A stretch of DNA of 64,000 nucleotides from Bacteroidota bacterium. GTDB lineage: Bacteria > Bacteroidota > Bacteroidia > Chitinophagales > Saprospiraceae. This document shows, one piece after another, positions 1 through 9,299 of this stretch. The notes below the pieces were generated by a model. It was not told the origin of the DNA. It saw only the letters and a list, made by a program, of their open reading frames with translations, and ran no database searches. The stretch is taken from NCBI GenBank assembly GCA_020160935.1, contig JAIUPL010000003.1, positions 238,173-302,172 on the forward strand, read 5' to 3'. Every line of letters starts with the position of its first letter. Positions within the stretch are counted from its first letter, which is position 1. A program made the translations under genes and the position numbers.

Positions 1-1022
1 TGGATGAGTTGTTGCAGAGCCGATGCAGTTTCTGATGCCGTACCGAGGCCCGGGCCAATTCCGATTGCATTATAAGGCTGAATATCAGGTGTTTGCGTCC
101 ATTTTTTTTCATGTGCATCACAGATCGCCATGGCTTCCGGAACAGAAGTCTGCATTATGTCGTACCCGACGCCCGGAATGCAGACACTGAGTAACCCGGC
201 GCCCGCTCGCAGGCAGGATTTGGCAGAAAGTACGGCAGCGCCCATTTTCCCGTAACTCCCTCCTATCAGCAAAGCGTGCCCGTAAGTGCCTTTATGCCCG
301 AATTTTTGCCTGGGTTTCCAAAGTTTTTTTGCTTCTTCATGTGTAAGATATTGATAGCAAGTGGGTTGTTCCGAGTAATAATCAGGGTGCAGACCGATGC
401 TTCCAAAGTTCCACTCCCCCACCCGATGTGCATTTTCAGGGTAAAAAAATGCTCGTTTGGGGGCCTCGAAACTAAAAGTTCGTTCGGCTTGCACGACAGG
501 GTATGCGGCGCTGCTCTGATCTGCAAACATACCGCTGGGAATATCCACAGACACCACTTCATTGGGCAGCGCATTCAGTAGATCTACCAATGCGGCCAAC
601 TTGCCGGAGAGCGGGCGATTCAGGCCGGAACCAAACAAGGCATCTATAACGATTGCTCGCGGAGGAATGTCAGGAAATCCATCCGGGTCGGACAACCACT
701 GCACAGACACACCCTGGTGCGCCGGAAGTTGTTCCAGTTGTGTCTCAAAATCTGCACTTCTCTTATCATCGAATGCACAAACCAGTACTTTTGCCTCGTA
801 AAACAACTGGTGCAAATAACGTGCGATCGCCAGTCCATCGCCGCCATTATTCCCTGTTCCGGCAAAAATCACCACCGGTTTGCTTACATCCTGGTACAAT
901 CCTGTAAACCATTCTGTGAAAACGCGGGCAGCACGGTTCATCAATTCCGTGGATGCAATGGGCTCATTTTCAATGGTAAAGGCATCCCAGGCGTGAACTT
1001 GTGCGGCAGAAAAGATTTTCAT
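1..1022 (-). CDS. nnr: Bifunctional NAD(P)H-hydrate epimerase / ADP-dependent dehydratase, C-terminus outside the window
   Basis: Repairs damaged NADH/NADPH hydrates in the cytosol: the N-terminal half epimerises the hydrate and the C-terminal half dehydrates it using ADP. The ATG is at 1022 and the frame stays open to the left edge (about 340 residues seen). The YjeF_N signature GTGNNGGDG lies at residues 55-63, followed by DALFGSGL near 140 and VDIPSGM near 170. The second domain opens around residue 240 with HKGTYGHALLIGGSYGKMG, typical of the ribokinase-like NnrD domain. Its catalytic region would lie beyond the edge. The start is 32 bp from the divergent CoA-transferase start, so the two share a control region that contains the small palindrome gggcaaatgccc (1031-1042). 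The family is certain; activity of the unseen C-terminus is not. Confidence 0.93.
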   Translation of the reverse strand, partial: MKIFSAAQVHAWDAFTIENEPIASTELMNRAARVFTEWFTGLYQDVSKPVVIFAGTGNNGGDGLAIARYLHQLFYEAKVLVCAFDDKRSADFETQLEQLPAHQGVSVQWLSDPDGFPDIPPRAIVIDALFGSGLNRPLSGKLAALVDLLNALPNEVVSVDIPSGMFADQSSAAYPVVQAERTFSFEAPKRAFFYPENAHRVGEWNFGSIGLHPDYYSEQPTCYQYLTHEEAKKLWKPRQKFGHKGTYGHALLIGGSYGKMGAAVLSAKSCLRAGAGLLSVCIPGVGYDIMQTSVPEAMAICDAHEKKWTQTPDIQPYNAIGIGPGLGTASETASALQQLI

Positions 1023-1054
1023 AAAAAGGAGGGCAAATGCCCGTTTGAAACGAC

Positions 1055-2149
1055 ATGCAAGATAAGTTTTTTTCAGGCTTGAAAGTGATCGAGTTTTCCA
1101 GTGTGCTAGCGGGCCCCGCTGTGGGGATGTTTTTTGCCGAACTGGGCGCCGAAGTAATCAAAATAGAAAATAAAACAACGGGTGGCGATGTAACCCGGGG
1201 CTGGAAACACCCTTCCGAATCGCCCGACTCCCCTATTTCTGCCTACTGGTGCAGCGTCAACTGGGGGAAACAGCACCTTTTTCTGGATTTGGGAAATGCA
1301 GAAGACCAGCACCGTGCCATGGAAATGGCCCTTGCTGCCGATGTCGTGATTTCCAACTTTAAACCTTCTTCAGCCAAACGGATGGGCGTCGATGCCGATG
1401 CATTGCGCAAGGCCAACCCTCGTTTGATTTATGCACAACTCAGTTCATTTGCCGACCCGGAAGATGAAAGCCCGGCATTTGATGCATTGCTACAGGCCGA
1501 AGCAGGGTTTATGTATATGAATGGAGAGGCTGGCGGAGCGCCCGTAAAAATGCCGGTCGCACTGATCGACCTGCTCGCTGCGCATCAGTTGAAAGAAGCA
1601 ATTTTACTGGCTTTGTTGCACCGGGAAAGAACCGGAGAAGGGGCCACTCTAAGCACCTCACTCATGGAATCGGCCTTGTCATCGCTGGCTAACCAGGCCA
1701 GCAGTTATTTGATGACCGGCCACATTCCGCAGCGCATGGGCACGCGGCATCCCAACATCGCCCCGTATGGCGATATGTTCCCCTGCGCTGATGGGCAAAT
1801 GATTTTACTGGCTGTAGGTACCGAGCGACAATTCAGGCAATTATGCTCAAGTATTGGTCAGGAACACCTGCCCCAACAGGAAAAATTTGCCAACAACAGA
1901 GCCCGCGTGCAGCACCGGGAAGAACTGAATGGTATGCTCGGCGCTGCGCTGGCACAACGAACCCTGAATGACTGGATAGCCACATTTAAAAGCAATGGCG
2001 TTCCCGCAGCACGAATCTGTGATATGAAAGCAGTATTCGAACGGCCGGAAGCCAGGGCTATGGTGCTGGAGGAGCAGGCGCCAGACGGAAGCAATACGCT
2101 CAGGGTGAAAACCGTGGCTTTCCATGTAGAATTTGAACCTATTGTTTGA
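1055..2149 (+). CDS. CaiB/BaiF family CoA-transferase
   Basis: Class III CoA-transferase that moves CoA between carboxylic acids, or a racemase of the same fold; the substrate cannot be read from sequence. The protein has 364 residues, slightly short for the family (380-420). It shows the N-terminal LKVIEFSSVLAGP and GAEVIKIE motifs of the CoA-binding Rossmann half. Asp172 in VALIDLLAAHQ is at the place of the family's catalytic aspartate. The C-terminal half carries NIAPYGDMFPCADG. It is divergent from nnr and is followed after 80 bp by mrp on the same strand. There is no acyl-CoA dehydrogenase or racemase partner nearby to suggest a pathway, so only the family is assigned. Confidence 0.88.
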   Translation: MQDKFFSGLKVIEFSSVLAGPAVGMFFAELGAEVIKIENKTTGGDVTRGWKHPSESPDSPISAYWCSVNWGKQHLFLDLGNAEDQHRAMEMALAADVVISNFKPSSAKRMGVDADALRKANPRLIYAQLSSFADPEDESPAFDALLQAEAGFMYMNGEAGGAPVKMPVALIDLLAAHQLKEAILLALLHRERTGEGATLSTSLMESALSSLANQASSYLMTGHIPQRMGTRHPNIAPYGDMFPCADGQMILLAVGTERQFRQLCSSIGQEHLPQQEKFANNRARVQHREELNGMLGAALAQRTLNDWIATFKSNGVPAARICDMKAVFERPEARAMVLEEQAPDGSNTLRVKTVAFHVEFEPIV

Positions 2150-2229
2150 TCCCCGGACACGAACATTCATACATACCTCGTAATATTGCAGCCCGATTGA
2201 TCCGGCATGATCGGCGATCGTTATCAATC

Positions 2230-3318
2230 ATGAATACAGAACAAATCCTCGCCGCACTTCGTGAAGTGCGCGACCCGCAAACAGGGCAAGACATTGTTTC
2301 GAGAGGAATGGTGCAAGACCTTGAAATTCAAGGCAATAACATAAATTTCAAACTGGCGGTACCTTCCCTTCAGATGCAAGGGAAAGCAGAATTGAATTTT
2401 GCCTGCATGGAAGCGGTATTGAAAGTTTTTCCCGATGCGAATGTAAACGCCCACTTCATAGCCCGTACGCCAAATAGTCAGGAAAGCAGCAGCATTGTTC
2501 CACATATTAAGAACATTATTGCTGTAGCATCCGGCAAAGGCGGCGTAGGCAAAAGCACCGTTTCAGTAAACCTGGCCCTCGGTCTGAAACAGTTAGGTGC
2601 GCGCGTGGGACTTATGGATGCCGACGTCTACGGCCCCAGTATCCCGACGATGCTTGGATTAAGTGGCCAGCGGCCGAAAATCCAGGATGTTACGGGAAAA
2701 GCCAAAATGGTTCCACTGGAAGCTTATGGCATGCCCACCATCAGCATCGGAAACATCATCGAGCCGGAGCAGGCCGTGGTGTTGCGTGGGCCGCGACTGG
2801 CCGCCATTATCAAACAGTTCTTTAATGATGTGCTCTGGGAGCCGCTCGATTTTTTGATTGTAGACCTGCCTCCGGGCACCGGCGATGTACAACTGACACT
2901 GGTACAAACAGCGCCTATTACCGGTGTGGTGCTGGTTACTACGCCACAGGAAGTTGCGCTGGCCGACGCTGTGAAAGCCATGAATATGTTCCTGCTACCA
3001 CAAATCAATGTGCCCATTTTGGGTGTAGTGGAAAACATGGCCTGGTTCACTCCGGCAGAACTGCCTGAAAACAAATACTTTATCTTCGGACAAGGTGGTG
3101 GCAAAAAACTCGCACTGGAAAGCCATTCTGTTTTATTGGGACAAATTCCGCTTGTGCAAAGTGTACGCGAAGGCGGCGACGACGGGAAACCGGCGGTTCT
3201 GCAAACAGGCTCGGATGTATCGGAGGCTTTTATGAATGTTGCCAAAAATACATTGCGTCAGGTGGGCGTGCGCAATGAAATGATAGCGCCAACGCAAATT
3301 GTGCGGCTGGGAGAATAA
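2230..3318 (+). CDS. mrp: Mrp/ApbC/NBP35-type P-loop ATPase, iron-sulfur cluster carrier
   Basis: Cytosolic ATPase thought to carry and deliver Fe-S clusters. I take the ATG at 2230, where the conserved MIP18/DUF59 domain begins; a longer in-frame reading from 2146 would overlap the previous gene and adds only non-conserved residues. The protein has 362 residues. The DUF59 region covers about residues 1-80. A ParA/MinD-like domain follows with the deviant Walker A SGKGGVGKST near residue 103, MDADVYGPS and DLPPGTGD. Where enterobacterial Mrp has a C-terminal CxxC pair for the bridging cluster, this protein reads AWFTPAELPENKYFIFGQGG, with no cysteine pair. I believe this variant is common in Bacteroidota, but it makes classical cluster ligation uncertain. 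Confidence 0.9.
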   Translation: MNTEQILAALREVRDPQTGQDIVSRGMVQDLEIQGNNINFKLAVPSLQMQGKAELNFACMEAVLKVFPDANVNAHFIARTPNSQESSSIVPHIKNIIAVASGKGGVGKSTVSVNLALGLKQLGARVGLMDADVYGPSIPTMLGLSGQRPKIQDVTGKAKMVPLEAYGMPTISIGNIIEPEQAVVLRGPRLAAIIKQFFNDVLWEPLDFLIVDLPPGTGDVQLTLVQTAPITGVVLVTTPQEVALADAVKAMNMFLLPQINVPILGVVENMAWFTPAELPENKYFIFGQGGGKKLALESHSVLLGQIPLVQSVREGGDDGKPAVLQTGSDVSEAFMNVAKNTLRQVGVRNEMIAPTQIVRLGE

Positions 3319-3323
3319 TTTCG

Positions 3324-4724
3324 TTACACTTTCATAAAACTCAAACCGGATTGCAGTACCCCGGCGGTTCGGGCGCGCACGCGTTCGTCGACTGCCGTGT
3401 CGTTCATGTGTTTGATCACTTTCCATTCGTCGACCAGCGAAACTGACTGCGGTGTGGTCAAACCGCTTTGGCCCGCTACCACGCTTACAGAGTTGCCTAC
3501 CAGTCGACTCATTCCGCCAACGCCTTGGTTTACGGCCAATGCGATAACGGCGGTCAGTGCCGCTTCGGATTTGATGATGTCGCTCAATTTTGGGATATTG
3601 ATACGAATCCCCCCTACGGTGACGTCGAGTTTAAAGTTGAGCGCTGCCTGTACGTACAGGATATTGGCCATGCGCAATTGTTCGCGGATCAGGGATGACT
3701 CAAAGCCAGCCTGGATAAAAGCCCCGCACAAAGAGATATTGCGCTGAATGTATAACCAGGCATCATCTCCGCGCAGTTTGGCCCCTGTTTCCGTCAGAAC
3801 CGTGGTCGTAGCCAGCGAGTCGCTACCCTCCGAATCGATGCCTACACGCTGAAATACGCGCTGAAACGCAGCAGGCGCATACTGTTTCATACTAGCCATC
3901 ACCCGATTGAGGCTGCCGCCTACAGCGGATGCACCCGTAAACTGGATAAATCCGTAGGAAAAAATAGCCTTGTCGTAACTATTGATGGCGTCGAACTTGC
4001 CTTCGTGTGTAGAGACATATTGCAAGGCCTTCGCCTGATTCAGGGTCAGACCTACAGACTGAATAGTGGCTATATCCAGTGCCATCGCCGATTGTCCGCC
4101 ATACATCACGCCCTGTGGATACACCATATATGGGCTAATGGTGACATTGTCGCGCAGATTGGCGACCACCTGACCACCATTAAGCAGCGGTACCCGCATC
4201 GCATAACGGTTGAAGCCGGCATCAGGACGCATTTCAATTGTAAATTGACGGCGTGCTTCCAGATAACCCTCACCTATGGGCTGTATAGGCTGAACAGGTT
4301 GTACCGGCGTCGGAGTAGGCGGCGGTGGTGCAGGCGTGTTTCCCCCGGAAGATTTCACCTGGAGGGTTTGCCCTACACTCAAATTGTTGCTGGTAAGCCC
4401 GTTGGCAGATTTCAGTGCATCGACACTCATGCCAAAGCGGGTTGCTATGGCGTACAGGGTATCACCTGGCCGCACCTGATAATTGACAAGGCCAGATGTA
4501 TTGGTTGGAGTGGCTGGCGTCACAGGCGGTGGTGGCGGTACTGGAATGACCGGTATGGGAGTGGAGCCACCTGTGGAGCGTACTTTCAGGTTTTGACCGA
4601 CGCTCAGGTTGTTGGTTTTCAAACTGTTTACTGCCTTGAGTTCGTCGACGCCCATCCCGAATTTGCGGGCAATGGCAAACAGGGTATCGCCTGATTTTAC
4701 TTGGTAAGTCGTGAAAACACTCAT
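3324..4724 (-). CDS. Two-LysM protein with a lysozyme-like C-terminal domain
   Basis: A 466-residue protein. Two LysM domains (about residues 6-50 and 85-130, each opening YQV+GDTL(F/Y)AIA) are separated by Pro/Thr-rich linkers and should bind peptidoglycan or chitin. The region after about residue 155 contains THEGKFDAINSYDKAIFSYG followed by FIQFTG near residue 240. This resembles the Glu-bearing region of lysozyme- or chitosanase-like folds, so a glycan hydrolase role is plausible but unproven. ATG 4724 is preferred over a TTG two codons upstream. There is no signal peptide or membrane segment, which is odd for a wall-acting protein. It follows holA by 19 bp on the same strand, so it is probably co-transcribed with topA-holA. 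Confidence 0.7.
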   Translation of the reverse strand: MSVFTTYQVKSGDTLFAIARKFGMGVDELKAVNSLKTNNLSVGQNLKVRSTGGSTPIPVIPVPPPPPVTPATPTNTSGLVNYQVRPGDTLYAIATRFGMSVDALKSANGLTSNNLSVGQTLQVKSSGGNTPAPPPPTPTPVQPVQPIQPIGEGYLEARRQFTIEMRPDAGFNRYAMRVPLLNGGQVVANLRDNVTISPYMVYPQGVMYGGQSAMALDIATIQSVGLTLNQAKALQYVSTHEGKFDAINSYDKAIFSYGFIQFTGASAVGGSLNRVMASMKQYAPAAFQRVFQRVGIDSEGSDSLATTTVLTETGAKLRGDDAWLYIQRNISLCGAFIQAGFESSLIREQLRMANILYVQAALNFKLDVTVGGIRINIPKLSDIIKSEAALTAVIALAVNQGVGGMSRLVGNSVSVVAGQSGLTTPQSVSLVDEWKVIKHMNDTAVDERVRARTAGVLQSGLSFMKV

Positions 4725-4743
4725 CGGCAAGGTGGTTTTAAAA

Positions 4744-5757
4744 TTAAACGTGCAAAATTCTCCAGAACAACTCTTTCATCAATTCTTCTTCCCCGGTACT
4801 GGTATTGTCGTTGTGAATACCCTTGGAGCGCAAATCGTAGTTTTTCAATAAAGAAATAACTGCGGCCGTCTGTGGTTGTGTAAAATGATTGGCAGCGACG
4901 CGATATTCTTTCAAAAACCAGTCGGAACGCAGGTCCAGTGTTTTTAAAATTTCCGCATCCGCAGCGCCCTTCAGGGCATGCAGCATAAACACCTTGGAAA
5001 AATAGGCATACAAACTGGTAATGGTAACAATCAGCGGATTTTTTCGAATGTTGGAAGCAAAATGATGCTGAATACGCGCCACTTTGGCAGCATCGCGCAT
5101 GGCCAGCGCTTTTTGCAATTCAAAAATATTGTACTCCTTGCTGATGCCTACGTATTCCTGAATATGCGAAGTATTGATGGTGGTGTTTTTAGGCAAATTC
5201 AACGTCAACTTGTCGAGTTCGTTGGCAATTCTGGAAAGATCGGCGCCCAGGTATTCTGCCATCAAGGCTGCTGCTGCAGTATCGATATGCAAATGATGCG
5301 ATTTGCAAAAACTGCTGATCCAATCGGCAATCTGGTTGTCGTACAATTTTTTACTTTCCAGCAACACCACGTTTTTTGCCTGTAGTGACTTGCCGAATTT
5401 GGTACGTGCGTCCACTTTTTTATGCTTGTGGCACACCACGAACACCGTTGTTGGCATCGGATTTTCCATATAAGCCGTCAGTTCCGTCAGGCTTTTCATT
5501 TCCTGTGCTTCCCGCAGGATAACGACCTGACGTTCGCTCATCATAGGATAACGGCGCAGGTAGTCGAGCAGCGTCACGTGGTCTACATCTTTACCATACA
5601 ACACCGTTTGATTAAATCCTTTTTCCGCTTCCGGCAAGGCATTTGCTTCCACCGCATCGGCCACCTGATCGATAAAAAAAGGTTCTTCCCCGTGCAGAAA
5701 ATACACAGGAAAGAACTTTTTTGCCCGAATGTCGCGAAGGATTTCGTCGCTGCTCAT
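4744..5757 (-). CDS. holA: DNA polymerase III delta subunit
   Basis: Clamp-loader subunit that opens the beta sliding clamp during replication. The protein has 337 residues, the normal size. The N-terminal AAA+ domain begins PVYFLHGEEPFFIDQVADA, as in HolA; delta lacks a working Walker A, and none is seen here. Further family features are the VVILREAQEMK stretch near residue 75 and LGADLSRIANELDKL near residue 170, which closes the AAA+ core. The C-terminal collar domain follows (FELQKALAMRDAAK and onward). It is 6 bp downstream of topA and 19 bp upstream of the LysM gene, which indicates one transcript. Confidence in the assignment is high. Confidence 0.92.
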   Translation of the reverse strand: MSSDEILRDIRAKKFFPVYFLHGEEPFFIDQVADAVEANALPEAEKGFNQTVLYGKDVDHVTLLDYLRRYPMMSERQVVILREAQEMKSLTELTAYMENPMPTTVFVVCHKHKKVDARTKFGKSLQAKNVVLLESKKLYDNQIADWISSFCKSHHLHIDTAAAALMAEYLGADLSRIANELDKLTLNLPKNTTINTSHIQEYVGISKEYNIFELQKALAMRDAAKVARIQHHFASNIRKNPLIVTITSLYAYFSKVFMLHALKGAADAEILKTLDLRSDWFLKEYRVAANHFTQPQTAAVISLLKNYDLRSKGIHNDNTSTGEEELMKELFWRILHV

Positions 5758-5763
5758 GGTGGC

Positions 5764-8328
5764 TTATTTTTTCTTAGCCGGTGCTTTTGCCGATTTTCCG
5801 GGTGCTTTTTTTGAATCGAACACACCAGGATATTCTTTTTCGATAATGGCTTTTACCCCGGGCAGGTCGAGTGTGCGCGCTTGATCGGCCGTCATTTTGG
5901 CGCCGCCATCCAGTTTGGGAAGGTTGACGATCAGTTTGCCGTATTTGATGAACGGGCCCCAGCGGCCATTTTCGATGCTGATTTGCTCCTCAGGCCAGTG
6001 CTGGATGTAGCGATTGGCCTCTTTTTCAATTTTCTGTTCGATGATTTCGATGGCCTGTTTTTCGGTCAGGGTATCGAACTGGAACCGGGCGGGAATATTC
6101 ACATACAGGTCAGCCCATTTCACAAAAGGCCCGAATCGGCCCTTACCTTTCGTAATGGGCAGGTTTTGATAATGGCCCAGAGGGCGATCTGCTTCTTTTT
6201 TACTTTGAATCAGTTCAACGGCCCGTTCAAACGTAGTTTCAAAGGGATCCTCGCCTTTGGGCAACGAAATGAACTGGCTACCAAATTTCACGTATGGCCC
6301 GTAGCGGCCGGTATTGACCTCGAGCGTTTCCCCTTCGTACTCGCCCAAAGCGCGTGGCAATTGAAAACTTTCCAGCGCTTCCGACAGCGTTACGGTTTCC
6401 AGGTTTTTGCCCGGGCGCAGGTTGGCGTATCGAGGTTTTTCTTTCTTATCAAGTTCTTCGCCAGTGCCAATCTGAATGACGGGTTTGCCCAGGCTACTCA
6501 TGCGCACGAGTACAGTGCGGCCAGTTTCGGGATCAGAGCCCAGGATACGTTCACCACTGGCACGATCGGCTTCGGCCAGTGTTTTTTCTACCGTATCGTG
6601 AAATGGCTTGTAAAAACGATCGATCATGCGCGTCCAGTCGAGTTTACCTTCGGCAATATCGTCAAATTCGCGCTCCACGCTTGCGGTGAAGCCATAATCC
6701 ATGACCTTTTTGAAATACTCATCCAGGAAATCGCACACAATCATGCCCATATCCAGCGGATACAGTACGTTTTTGGTAGTGCCTGTGACCTCTTTGCCGC
6801 CTGTTTTATTGATTTGGTTGTTTTTAAGGGTAAAAATCTGGAACAGACGCTGCTCCCCTTCCCTGCTCTCTTTTACCACATAACCGCGATTGGCTTCCAT
6901 GATCTTGGAAATGGTAGGCGCATATGTGGATGGTCGGCCGATGCCGAGTTCTTCCAGTTTTTTTACCAGGCTGGCCTCCGTGTATCGCGCAGGAGGACGT
7001 GTGAAGCGTTCAGTGGCTGTCATTTTATCCATCTCAAGCGCTTGTCCCACTTTCAAAGGGGGCAAGATGCCGGATGTTTCTTCGTCTTCATCATCGGTGC
7101 CTTCGAGGTATAATTTCAGAAAGCCGTCGAAAGTCAGCACTTCGCCTTCTGCTACAAGTTTGGCCTGTGGCTGCGTGCTGATGCCAATATCTACGGTTGT
7201 CTTTTCCAGTTCGGCGTCGGCCATTTGAGAGGCCATGGCGCGTTTCCAGATCAGTTCGTACAAGCGCTGTTCATCGCGGTTGGGGCTCACGTTCTGGCGC
7301 TCCATGTAGGTGGGGCGAATGGCTTCGTGCGCTTCCTGTGCGGAATCATTTTTGGTTTTGTACCGGCGCAGGTGGTGGTAACGAGGGCCATATTGTTTCA
7401 CAATTTCATCGCCCATGGCCTGCAGCGCCGACTCGGACAGATTGGTGGAGTCGGTACGCATATAGGTGATAAAACCTTCTTCGTACAGTTTCTGCGCCAC
7501 ACTCATGGTGCGGCTAACGGAAAAACCCAGTTTGCGGCTGGCTTCCTGCTGGAGTGTGGACGTGGTAAAAGGAGGGGCCGGTTTGCGGCGCGTTGGTTTC
7601 ACGTCGATATTGGCCACCTGATAGCCTGCGCCGATGCATTTTTTCAGGAAGTCTTCTGCGCCGGCCGGGTTGTCAAAACGTTGAGGCGACTCGGCTTTGA
7701 AGGTCACCATTTTCCCCTGGGCGTTTTTTGCCAGGAAAAGAGCCTCAATTTTGAAATAAGGAGTGATGTTGAAAGCCTGAATTTCGCGTTCGCGCTCGAC
7801 GACTAATTTTACGGCTACCGATTGTACGCGGCCGGCCGACAACTGGCCTTTTACTTTTTTCCAAAGCAGGCCCGACAGTTCCCAGCCGACAAGGCGGTCG
7901 AGTACACGGCGCGCCTGCTGGGCGTTGACGATATTCAGATCGAGCGAACGCGGAGAAAGCACCGCTTTTTGAATGGCAGGCTTGGTAATTTCGTGAAAAA
8001 CGATGCGTTTGGTAGCATGTTTGTCCAGCCCCAGCACTTCGCAAAGGTGCCAACTGATGGCTTCCCCTTCGCGGTCTTCGTCGGTAGCGAGCCACACTTC
8101 TTCGCTTTTCGAAGCCGCTTCTTTCAATTCCTTGACGGTCTTGAATTTATCAGGCGGAATAATATAGTTAGGGCGATAGTGATTGCTCACATCTACACCC
8201 AGGTCATTGCCTTTTTCAAGGTCACGTATGTGGCCGTACGACGATTTCACGGAGAAATCGCCGCCGAGGTATTTTTCAATAGTCTTTGCCTTAGCAGGCG
8301 ATTCGACGATGAGGAGTTTTTTTGCCAT
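5764..8328 (-). CDS. topA: DNA topoisomerase I (type IA)
   Basis: Relaxes negative supercoils through a transient 5'-phosphotyrosine bond. The protein has 854 residues. The Toprim domain starts KKLLIVESPAKAKTIEKYLG and carries the acidic triad in TDEDREGE (residues 82-89). The active-site tyrosine is Tyr289 in EGFITYMRTDS. Bacteria such as E. coli carry C-terminal four-cysteine zinc fingers. Here they are replaced by cysteine-free TopoI_C repeats (GRYGPYVKFG, GRFGPFVKW, GRWGPFIKYG and a first degenerate copy) and a Lys/Ala-rich tail that probably binds DNA nonspecifically. The gene leads a minus-strand operon with holA and the LysM gene. A good Bacteroidetes promoter lies just upstream (8361-8391). 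Confidence 0.97.
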   Translation of the reverse strand: MAKKLLIVESPAKAKTIEKYLGGDFSVKSSYGHIRDLEKGNDLGVDVSNHYRPNYIIPPDKFKTVKELKEAASKSEEVWLATDEDREGEAISWHLCEVLGLDKHATKRIVFHEITKPAIQKAVLSPRSLDLNIVNAQQARRVLDRLVGWELSGLLWKKVKGQLSAGRVQSVAVKLVVEREREIQAFNITPYFKIEALFLAKNAQGKMVTFKAESPQRFDNPAGAEDFLKKCIGAGYQVANIDVKPTRRKPAPPFTTSTLQQEASRKLGFSVSRTMSVAQKLYEEGFITYMRTDSTNLSESALQAMGDEIVKQYGPRYHHLRRYKTKNDSAQEAHEAIRPTYMERQNVSPNRDEQRLYELIWKRAMASQMADAELEKTTVDIGISTQPQAKLVAEGEVLTFDGFLKLYLEGTDDEDEETSGILPPLKVGQALEMDKMTATERFTRPPARYTEASLVKKLEELGIGRPSTYAPTISKIMEANRGYVVKESREGEQRLFQIFTLKNNQINKTGGKEVTGTTKNVLYPLDMGMIVCDFLDEYFKKVMDYGFTASVEREFDDIAEGKLDWTRMIDRFYKPFHDTVEKTLAEADRASGERILGSDPETGRTVLVRMSSLGKPVIQIGTGEELDKKEKPRYANLRPGKNLETVTLSEALESFQLPRALGEYEGETLEVNTGRYGPYVKFGSQFISLPKGEDPFETTFERAVELIQSKKEADRPLGHYQNLPITKGKGRFGPFVKWADLYVNIPARFQFDTLTEKQAIEIIEQKIEKEANRYIQHWPEEQISIENGRWGPFIKYGKLIVNLPKLDGGAKMTADQARTLDLPGVKAIIEKEYPGVFDSKKAPGKSAKAPAKKK

Positions 8329-8360
8329 GTATCGATGTTGGATTTGGGAGAAAACAGGCG

Positions 8361-8391
8361 CAAAAGTAATGGGTTTTTAAAGTTTGCAACA
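8361..8391 (-). promoter_or_regulatory. Probable promoter of the topA operon
   Basis: Read on the minus strand, a TACTTTTG -7 box (8361-8368) follows a TGTTG -33 element (8387-8391) with an 18-bp spacer. This matches the Bacteroidetes sigma-ABfr pattern. The predicted start is about 25 nt upstream of the topA ATG. Confidence 0.55.
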
Positions 8392-8425
8392 TTTTAAAAC
8401 AAATCGTTCGGGAATCAAGTGCGAT

Positions 8426-8959
8426 TTACCTGTTTTTTTTGCGTTTTTCTTCTTTCAGTACCTTGCCTTTTTTCCTGGATTTTTCAAATTCCTGTTTTCT
8501 TTTTTCACGAAAGCGTGTGGCTAATTCTTTGATATTGACGGTTTTACCATTCAATTTGCGGGAATATGCCAGCATAATAAAGTCGGCCATATCATCTGGA
8601 TATGTTATGCCGGCACTTTTTAAATAATGCGAAAGTCGGGAGCCTCCGTAAAAACCCCAGTTGAGAATTATCCACTGCCCGAGTCGGTAATGCATAATGG
8701 CGCATACGCTGTCTTCGGGGATGGCTTTAAATTTTTCCCTGGATTCGGGTGTGGTAAGTTTATCGAGTTGCAACAGCGCATCATCGAGGTTTTTAGGAAT
8801 ATATACCCCATTCAGTTTGTCTTTCTTGATGCGCTCCTGGTATTGTTGCTGGTATTCTGCCTCGCTATTGGCAGGTCCTTCCTGCACAGGTGTCTGCGCA
8901 GCGACCGAAAAAAAAGACAACACCAAAAAAGTGCAGGAAATAGATCGGATAAAATTCAT
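8426..8959 (-). CDS. Secreted hypothetical protein, possibly DUF6794
   Basis: A 177-residue protein of unknown function. Residues 1-21 (MNFIRSISCTFLVLSFFSVAAQ) form a Sec signal peptide with a likely cleavage after SVAAQ, so it is exported. The central region YIPKNLDDALLQLDKLTTPE, then W(I/G)NWGFYGGSRLSHYLKSAG and a helical end, resembles a small DUF6794-like domain seen in other Bacteroidota; this is recognised from memory and could be wrong. The last 35 residues are strongly basic (KRKQEFEKSRKKGK and similar). It is 97 bp downstream of topA's promoter side, on the same strand, and divergent from the small membrane gene at 9012. No functional partner is evident. Confidence 0.7.
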   Translation of the reverse strand: MNFIRSISCTFLVLSFFSVAAQTPVQEGPANSEAEYQQQYQERIKKDKLNGVYIPKNLDDALLQLDKLTTPESREKFKAIPEDSVCAIMHYRLGQWIILNWGFYGGSRLSHYLKSAGITYPDDMADFIMLAYSRKLNGKTVNIKELATRFREKRKQEFEKSRKKGKVLKEEKRKKNR

Positions 8960-9011
8960 AAAAATCTGTTTTGTTTGCCATCAGGTGGTTCAAATGCCAC
9001 CTGGAATCAGG

Positions 9012-9299
9012 ATGCTGAAACGAATTTCCCTGCTCGAAATTTTTTTAATGGAAATGGTCATTTGGCTCGGCCTTTGGCTGTCCAATGATTACGTTGCCAC
9101 CTTACTAACGCTGACGATCGGGGCCATCGTATCGGCTGTGCTGATCATTGCAGGGCTGGCAGAGTTGATTGAACGTTCCAAAGTACCCAAACGATACTTT
9201 CAGATTATGGGCATCAGCATTCTTTCGATCGTATTGTCGGCTTTATTGTACATGTGGCTGTTTGAAGGCCGGCTGAATTTTATTGAAAAGCCGTTCTGA
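9012..9299 (+). CDS. Small integral membrane protein, conserved type, unknown function
   Basis: A 95-residue protein with three hydrophobic segments: LEIFLMEMVIWLGLWL, a second from about LLTLTIGAIVSAVLIIAG, and a third around ISILSIVLSALLYMWLF. It also has a conserved-looking cytoplasmic loop LAELIERSKVPKRYF. I chose the ATG at 9012 because the MLKRISLLEI start fits small Bacteroidota membrane proteins of this kind. An in-frame ATG at 8994 would add six residues. It ends one base before the convergent asparaginase stop (9300). Function is unknown. Confidence 0.7.
   Translation: MLKRISLLEIFLMEMVIWLGLWLSNDYVATLLTLTIGAIVSAVLIIAGLAELIERSKVPKRYFQIMGISILSIVLSALLYMWLFEGRLNFIEKPF

Noticed and set aside
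5881..7113. A 410-residue plus-strand open frame
   Set aside because: It lies fully antisense to topA, has topA's codon pattern in reverse and no recognisable domain.
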